Shown: positions 60,249 to 64,000 of the stretch, in pieces
Layout of the letters: each line of letters starts with the position of its first letter
Numbering within the stretch: position 1 is the stretch's first letter
NCBI RefSeq assembly: GCF_018614055.1
Contig: NZ_JAGGPB010000056.1
Span: 1 to 64,000 of the forward strand
DNA: 64,000 nt
Source of the DNA: Streptomyces sp. ISL-98
GTDB taxonomy: Bacteria > Actinomycetota > Actinomycetes > Streptomycetales > Streptomycetaceae
Reading direction: 5' to 3'
Translations under genes and position numbers: made by a program
Notes under the pieces: generated by a model
Database searches by the model: none
The model's input: only the letters and a program-made list of their open reading frames with translations
Told to the model about the DNA's origin: nothing

Positions 60249-62609
60249 ATGGGAGAGCGGCCTGTCGCGCCGGCTCCGCCCGAACTCGTACTCGAAACCG
60301 ATACGGGCTCCACGGTGATGAGTCCGAGCCGGGATTATCACGTCGGGCGCGACCCTCTGAGTGACATCGTCATCGACGACGCCCGGGTTTCCTGGCACCA
60401 CGCGGTGCTCCGGCCCGAGGCCGACCACTGGACGCTCGAAGACGAGCAGAGTACGAACGGCACCTACGCCGACGGCAGACGTATCCAGGAGTGGGGTGTC
60501 GGCCCCGGCAGCGTCATCCGGTTCGGCAGCGCCGCGGACGGGCCGCGCGCCGTGCTCGTGGGACATGACGAGCCGCCGCCCGCGCCCACCAGGGCACCGG
60601 AGCGCCCGTCCGGTGTCTCCATGCCGTCCGCGACCGGCACCTTCCGGCAGCCGACCACCGTACGGCCGCTGCCCGCCCGGACCGTACGCATCGGCCGCGG
60701 GGCCGACAACGACCTGGTCATCGACGACCTGGTCGTCTCACGCCGGCACGCCGAGCTACGGGCGCTTCCGGACGGTACGTACGAGATCGTCGACCTCGGC
60801 AGTCACAACGGCACCTTCCTCAACGGCCAGCCGATCACGAGCGCCCGCGTCACCCCCGGCGACATCGTCGGCATCGGCCACTCCGCGTTCTGCCTGGTCG
60901 GCGACACGCTGCAGGAGTACGTCGACACCGGCGAGATCTCGCTCGACGTCCAGGGTCTGGCGGTCACGGTGGACAAGGGCCGCAAGACCCTCCTCGACCA
61001 CGTCTCCTTCCCCGTCGGCGAGAAAAGCCTGCTCGCCGTGGTGGGACCCAGCGGCGCGGGCAAGTCCACGCTCCTCAACGCGCTGACCGGTCTGCGCCCC
61101 GCCGACCAGGGCACGGTCCTCTACGACGGCCGTGACCTCTACCGCGACTACGCGGAGCTGCGCCAGCGCATCGGCCTCGTACCGCAGGACGACATCCTGC
61201 ACTCCCAGCTGACCGTGCGCCGCGCCCTCGGATACGCCGCCGAACTGCGCTTCCCCCAGGACACCGCGAAAGCCGAACGGCAGGCCAGGGTCACCGAGGT
61301 CATCCGCGAGCTCGGTCTCGAACAGCGGGCCGGCCAGCCGATCCACAGCCTCTCGGGCGGCCAGCGCAAGCGGGTCAGCGTGGCCCTGGAACTGATGACG
61401 AAGCCGTCGCTCCTCTTCCTCGACGAACCGACCTCCGGACTCGACCCCGGCATGGACCGCTCCGTCATGCACATGCTCCGCGGCCTCGCCGACGACGGGC
61501 GTACGGTCATCGTGGTCACGCACAGTGTGCTCAGCCTGGACGTGTGCGACCGGCTGCTGATGCTCGCCCCCGGCGGCCGCATCGCCTACTACGGCCCGCC
61601 TGAGGACGCTCTCGCCTTCTTCGGCTTCGAGCAGTGGCCCGAGGCGTTCGAGGCCTTCGAGAACGACCAGGAGCGGGACTGGGCGGGCCTCTATCACGGG
61701 TCCCCCTTCCACCAGCAGTACATCGCGAACTCCACGGCCCAGCCGCGCCTGTCCCAGGCCTCGGCGCCCGAGACCGTACCGCCCCCGCCGAAGACCCGGA
61801 GCTGGGGGGCGCAGCTGAGGACGCTGGTGCGGCGGTACGCGGCCGCGCTGAGCGCCGACCGGACCTTCCTGGCCGTCATGATCGCGCTGCCGTTCGTCAT
61901 GGGCGGGATGACCCGTGCGCTGGCCGGCGGCGAGCTGGACAAGGACTCCGCGATGAGCGCCCTGCTCGTCCTGTGTGTGGGCGGGGTGTTCACGGGGGCC
62001 GCCAACGCGGTGCGCGAACTGGTCAAGGAACGGGTGATCTACCAGCGGGAACGCGCCGTCGGGCTGTCCAGATCGGCGTACCTGATGTCCAAGGTCGTGG
62101 TGCTGGGCACCGTCACGGTGCTCCAGGCCGTCGTACTGACCCTGGTCGGCCTGATCGGCGTGGATCTGAACGCCCCGGGCGACGAAGGAGTGCTCCTGCC
62201 GCCACTGATCGAAATCACTGTGGCCGTGGCGCTGTTGGCGTTCACGGCGATGATGCTCGGCCTCCTCGTGTCCGCACTGGTGCGCAAGGAGGAGGTCACC
62301 ATGCCGCTCCTTGTCCTCATCGCGATCGCGCAGGTCGTGTTCTGCGGGGCGCTGCTCAAGGTGCACGGGGTGATCGGTCTGGAGCAGCTGGCCTGGCTGA
62401 TGCCGGCCCGGTGGGCGCTGGGTGGGATGGCGGGGACCATCGACCTCGCCCGTATCGTCCCCGGCGACCTGTCGTCGGATCCCCTCTTCGAGCACTCCGC
62501 ATCGGTGTGGCTGCTCAACATGGGCATGCTGGTCGCCCTCTCGGTCGTCTTCGGCTACGCCGTCGCGAAGCTGCTGCGCAGGCATGAGCCCGCCATCATG
62601 CGGAAGTAG
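60249..62609 (+). CDS. Double-FHA ABC transporter (Rv1747-like)
   Basis: A 786-residue protein. Two N-terminal FHA domains (about 1-110 and 130-225) are complete: HVGRDPLSDIVID...STNGTYADGRRI and RIGRGADNDLVIDDLVVSRRHAEL...SHNGTFLNGQPI. Then an ABCG-type ATPase (Walker A GPSGAGKSTLLN, signature LSGGQRKRVSVALELM, Walker B LLFLDEPTSGLD) and a C-terminal ABC2 membrane domain with about six helices. Layout matches mycobacterial Rv1747, whose FHA domains bind phospho-threonines made by a neighbouring kinase. Here a TQVV-repeat protein and a Ser/Thr kinase follow. Confidence 0.93.
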   Translation: MGERPVAPAPPELVLETDTGSTVMSPSRDYHVGRDPLSDIVIDDARVSWHHAVLRPEADHWTLEDEQSTNGTYADGRRIQEWGVGPGSVIRFGSAADGPRAVLVGHDEPPPAPTRAPERPSGVSMPSATGTFRQPTTVRPLPARTVRIGRGADNDLVIDDLVVSRRHAELRALPDGTYEIVDLGSHNGTFLNGQPITSARVTPGDIVGIGHSAFCLVGDTLQEYVDTGEISLDVQGLAVTVDKGRKTLLDHVSFPVGEKSLLAVVGPSGAGKSTLLNALTGLRPADQGTVLYDGRDLYRDYAELRQRIGLVPQDDILHSQLTVRRALGYAAELRFPQDTAKAERQARVTEVIRELGLEQRAGQPIHSLSGGQRKRVSVALELMTKPSLLFLDEPTSGLDPGMDRSVMHMLRGLADDGRTVIVVTHSVLSLDVCDRLLMLAPGGRIAYYGPPEDALAFFGFEQWPEAFEAFENDQERDWAGLYHGSPFHQQYIANSTAQPRLSQASAPETVPPPPKTRSWGAQLRTLVRRYAAALSADRTFLAVMIALPFVMGGMTRALAGGELDKDSAMSALLVLCVGGVFTGAANAVRELVKERVIYQRERAVGLSRSAYLMSKVVVLGTVTVLQAVVLTLVGLIGVDLNAPGDEGVLLPPLIEITVAVALLAFTAMMLGLLVSALVRKEEVTMPLLVLIAIAQVVFCGALLKVHGVIGLEQLAWLMPARWALGGMAGTIDLARIVPGDLSSDPLFEHSASVWLLNMGMLVALSVVFGYAVAKLLRRHEPAIMRK

Positions 62610-62620
62610 GAGCGGAATCC

Positions 62621-63808
62621 ATGGCCACGCCGGACTTCCCGGACTTCCGCCCGACACATGTCGTCCCCCAGGCCGGGATGCCCGCCTGGGAGTCGCCGGA
62701 CGTCTCCCGCCCCACCGAACCGCTCGACCCGCTGCTGCCCGTCCAGCTGATCGGCCGGCGCGGTGACTGGGGCGAGATCCTGTGCGCCAACGGCTGGTCG
62801 GCATGGGTCGACGCCCGCCTGCTCGTCTCCGTACCGCAGGGCCCACCGGGCGCCCATCAGCCACTCGCCCGCACGGCCGACCCGCGGCCACTGCTGGCCC
62901 GGGTCGAGGAGTCCCTGAGCCAGTACCGCCGTGCGGCGGAGGACCTGGCGAGCGGACGCACCGACGGCGAGAGCTTCCACCGCCGCACGCTGGGGCTGCG
63001 GGTGGGGGTGGTCGTCGACGGCGAATCGGTGTGGCTGTACGAAGCGGAGCACGAGCGGTGGGTGTACTGCGACGGTACGCGGCTCAGCACATACGCAGCG
63101 TCGTCGGGCCCGGGCGAGGACACCCCACCGCCCAACGGCGGCCCGCCCGCTCCGGATCGGGCGCGGTCGGTGCCCCCGGAACCGACTCAGGTCGTCGCGG
63201 AAGAACCCGCGCGGACGACGGGCAGCCCGGAGCCGCCCCGGATGGCAGCAGCGCCGGAACCGACCCAGGTGGTCGCAGCAGAACAACCCGAAGCCGACAC
63301 ACCGCAACCGGCACAGACAGCACCACCGGAGCCGACACAAGTCGTCGCAGCGGAACCCCCCGGAACGGAGTCAGCAGAACCGGACCGCGCGGCAGGGCAG
63401 GAACCGACACCGCCCGTCGCCGCCCCAGCCCCCGCAACGGCCGCCCCAGAACCTGCACACGCACCGGACCCCGAACCGACCCAGGTCGGCGCCGACACCT
63501 ACACCCCCCGACCGGACTCACCGGAATCAGCTCACGCAGCCGAACCACAACCCACGCAAATCGTCGCCACCGACGCGGACGGAACGAACGAACCGGGCCC
63601 CGGCCACCCACCAGCGCCGGATCCCGAGGCGGTCGCAGCCGAGCCCGCTGAAGACGACGTAACCGCCGCCGAGCCGACTCAAGTCGTCGACCCCGCCCGC
63701 CTCGCCGGGCGCCGCCCGGGCGACGGCGAGGCTACGCAGGTTGTGCGGCCGGGCGACGGTATCCGTGCCCCCGGGCCCCGCCCCCGCACCCGGCCGGGTG
63801 ACGGGTGA
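62621..63808 (+). CDS. Protein with repeated PTQVV motifs, likely phospho-threonine scaffold
   Basis: A 395-residue protein, 11 bases after the FHA-ABC gene. Residues 1-160 form a folded, SH3-like/globular part (LLPVQLIGRRGDWGEILCANGWSAWVD; LRVGVVVDGESVWLYEAEHERWVYCDG). The rest is Pro/Ala/Glu-rich and disordered, with seven TQ motifs: five TQVV, one TQVG and one TQIV, mostly preceded by EP. FHA domains often read pT-x-x-[V/I/D], so these may be docking sites once phosphorylated. The stop TGA 63806-63808 overlaps the kinase ATG. Confidence 0.75.
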   Translation: MATPDFPDFRPTHVVPQAGMPAWESPDVSRPTEPLDPLLPVQLIGRRGDWGEILCANGWSAWVDARLLVSVPQGPPGAHQPLARTADPRPLLARVEESLSQYRRAAEDLASGRTDGESFHRRTLGLRVGVVVDGESVWLYEAEHERWVYCDGTRLSTYAASSGPGEDTPPPNGGPPAPDRARSVPPEPTQVVAEEPARTTGSPEPPRMAAAPEPTQVVAAEQPEADTPQPAQTAPPEPTQVVAAEPPGTESAEPDRAAGQEPTPPVAAPAPATAAPEPAHAPDPEPTQVGADTYTPRPDSPESAHAAEPQPTQIVATDADGTNEPGPGHPPAPDPEAVAAEPAEDDVTAAEPTQVVDPARLAGRRPGDGEATQVVRPGDGIRAPGPRPRTRPGDG

Positions 63809-64000
63809 TGGCCCCCGGGCACCGCACGCCGCAGGACACGAGCCTGCCCGTCGGAAGGCCGTCCGACCTGCTCGGGAAGCAGATCGCGAGCTACGTCGTC
63901 GAGAGCGAGATCGGCCGCGGCGGCATGGCGGTCGTCTACCGTGCGAAGGATCTGCGCCTTGACCGTACGGTCGCCCTGAAGCTCCTCGCGCCCGAGCTCG
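63808..64000 (+). CDS. Serine/threonine protein kinase, N-terminal part (cut by window end)
   Basis: It starts at ATG 63808 overlapping the previous stop (TGATG) and stays open to base 64000 (64 codons). The visible residues form the start of a Hanks-type kinase: YVVESEIGRGGMAVVYRAKD (glycine-rich loop) and RTVALKLLAPEL with the catalytic-lysine motif VALK. The overlap implies co-translation with the TQVV-repeat protein, its likely substrate. Confidence 0.93.
   Translation, partial: MAPGHRTPQDTSLPVGRPSDLLGKQIASYVVESEIGRGGMAVVYRAKDLRLDRTVALKLLAPEL

Noticed and set aside
1..64000. CRISPR arrays, tRNA/rRNA genes, complete IS elements, replication origin
   Set aside because: No regularly spaced repeats, cloverleaf, rRNA signature, transposase or DnaA-box cluster was seen by eye.

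Overview
The window is very GC-rich, with strong third-codon-position GC bias, frequent GTG starts and several actinobacterial hallmark loci: a conservon, Mg/F420-type enzymes, an NHLP bacteriocin exporter, an SPW protein and an Rv1747-like FHA-ABC transporter. This points to a Streptomyces chromosome or a close relative. No tRNA, rRNA, CRISPR array or intact insertion sequence was found. The first and last genes (a CHAT-domain protein and a Ser/Thr kinase) are cut by the window edges.

Layout. 1-11 kb is mixed housekeeping and secreted functions: CHAT domain, DUF4331, a secreted GH16 hydrolase, an LLM-type oxidoreductase, a cobalamin riboswitch followed by metE, two broken secreted-protein genes meeting at a scar, a stand-alone Mur ligase and a CorA-type channel. 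11-20 kb holds an amidohydrolase/NCS1 permease pair facing a TetR gene across a perfect inverted repeat, a DHA2-type efflux pump, a LysR regulator facing an EamA transporter that carries a one-base frameshift, and XdhC. 20-26 kb has a YunG-like/cupin pair, a terpene cyclase, and a five-gene conservon (cvnA-E) whose P450 lacks the ExxR arginine.

26.4-40.8 kb is the most interesting region. A 45-aa precursor peptide leads a RiPP operon on the minus strand: RRE/E1-like partner, CocE-type hydrolase, YcaO enzyme, SagB-like oxidoreductase and two ABC half-exporters. Directly upstream lies a metallophore-type ABC importer (lipoprotein, two permeases, ATPase) and a divergent beta-propeller gene. A perfect 7-1-7 Fur/Zur-type palindrome lies in the importer/propeller divergent region. 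A 12/15-matching copy sits just before the precursor gene. This suggests a metal-controlled RiPP, possibly a metallophore or a product tied to metal supply; that is an inference.

41-52 kb contains a DJ-1/PfpI protein, small stress-type proteins, methyltransferases, TetR, galE, and a remarkable 1501-codon frame joining a membrane GGDEF-EAL protein to a PLP-dependent alpha-oxoamine-synthase-like enzyme, followed by a methyltransferase and a GH15 enzyme. 52-59 kb is an NHLP-type export system (two ABC transporters and an HlyD-like protein) with a double-glycine-leader peptide that contains no cysteine and has no recognisable modifying enzyme nearby. 59.6-64 kb has an SPW protein, a double-FHA ABC transporter, a protein with repeated TQVV motifs and the start of a Ser/Thr kinase, which together look like a phospho-threonine signalling unit.
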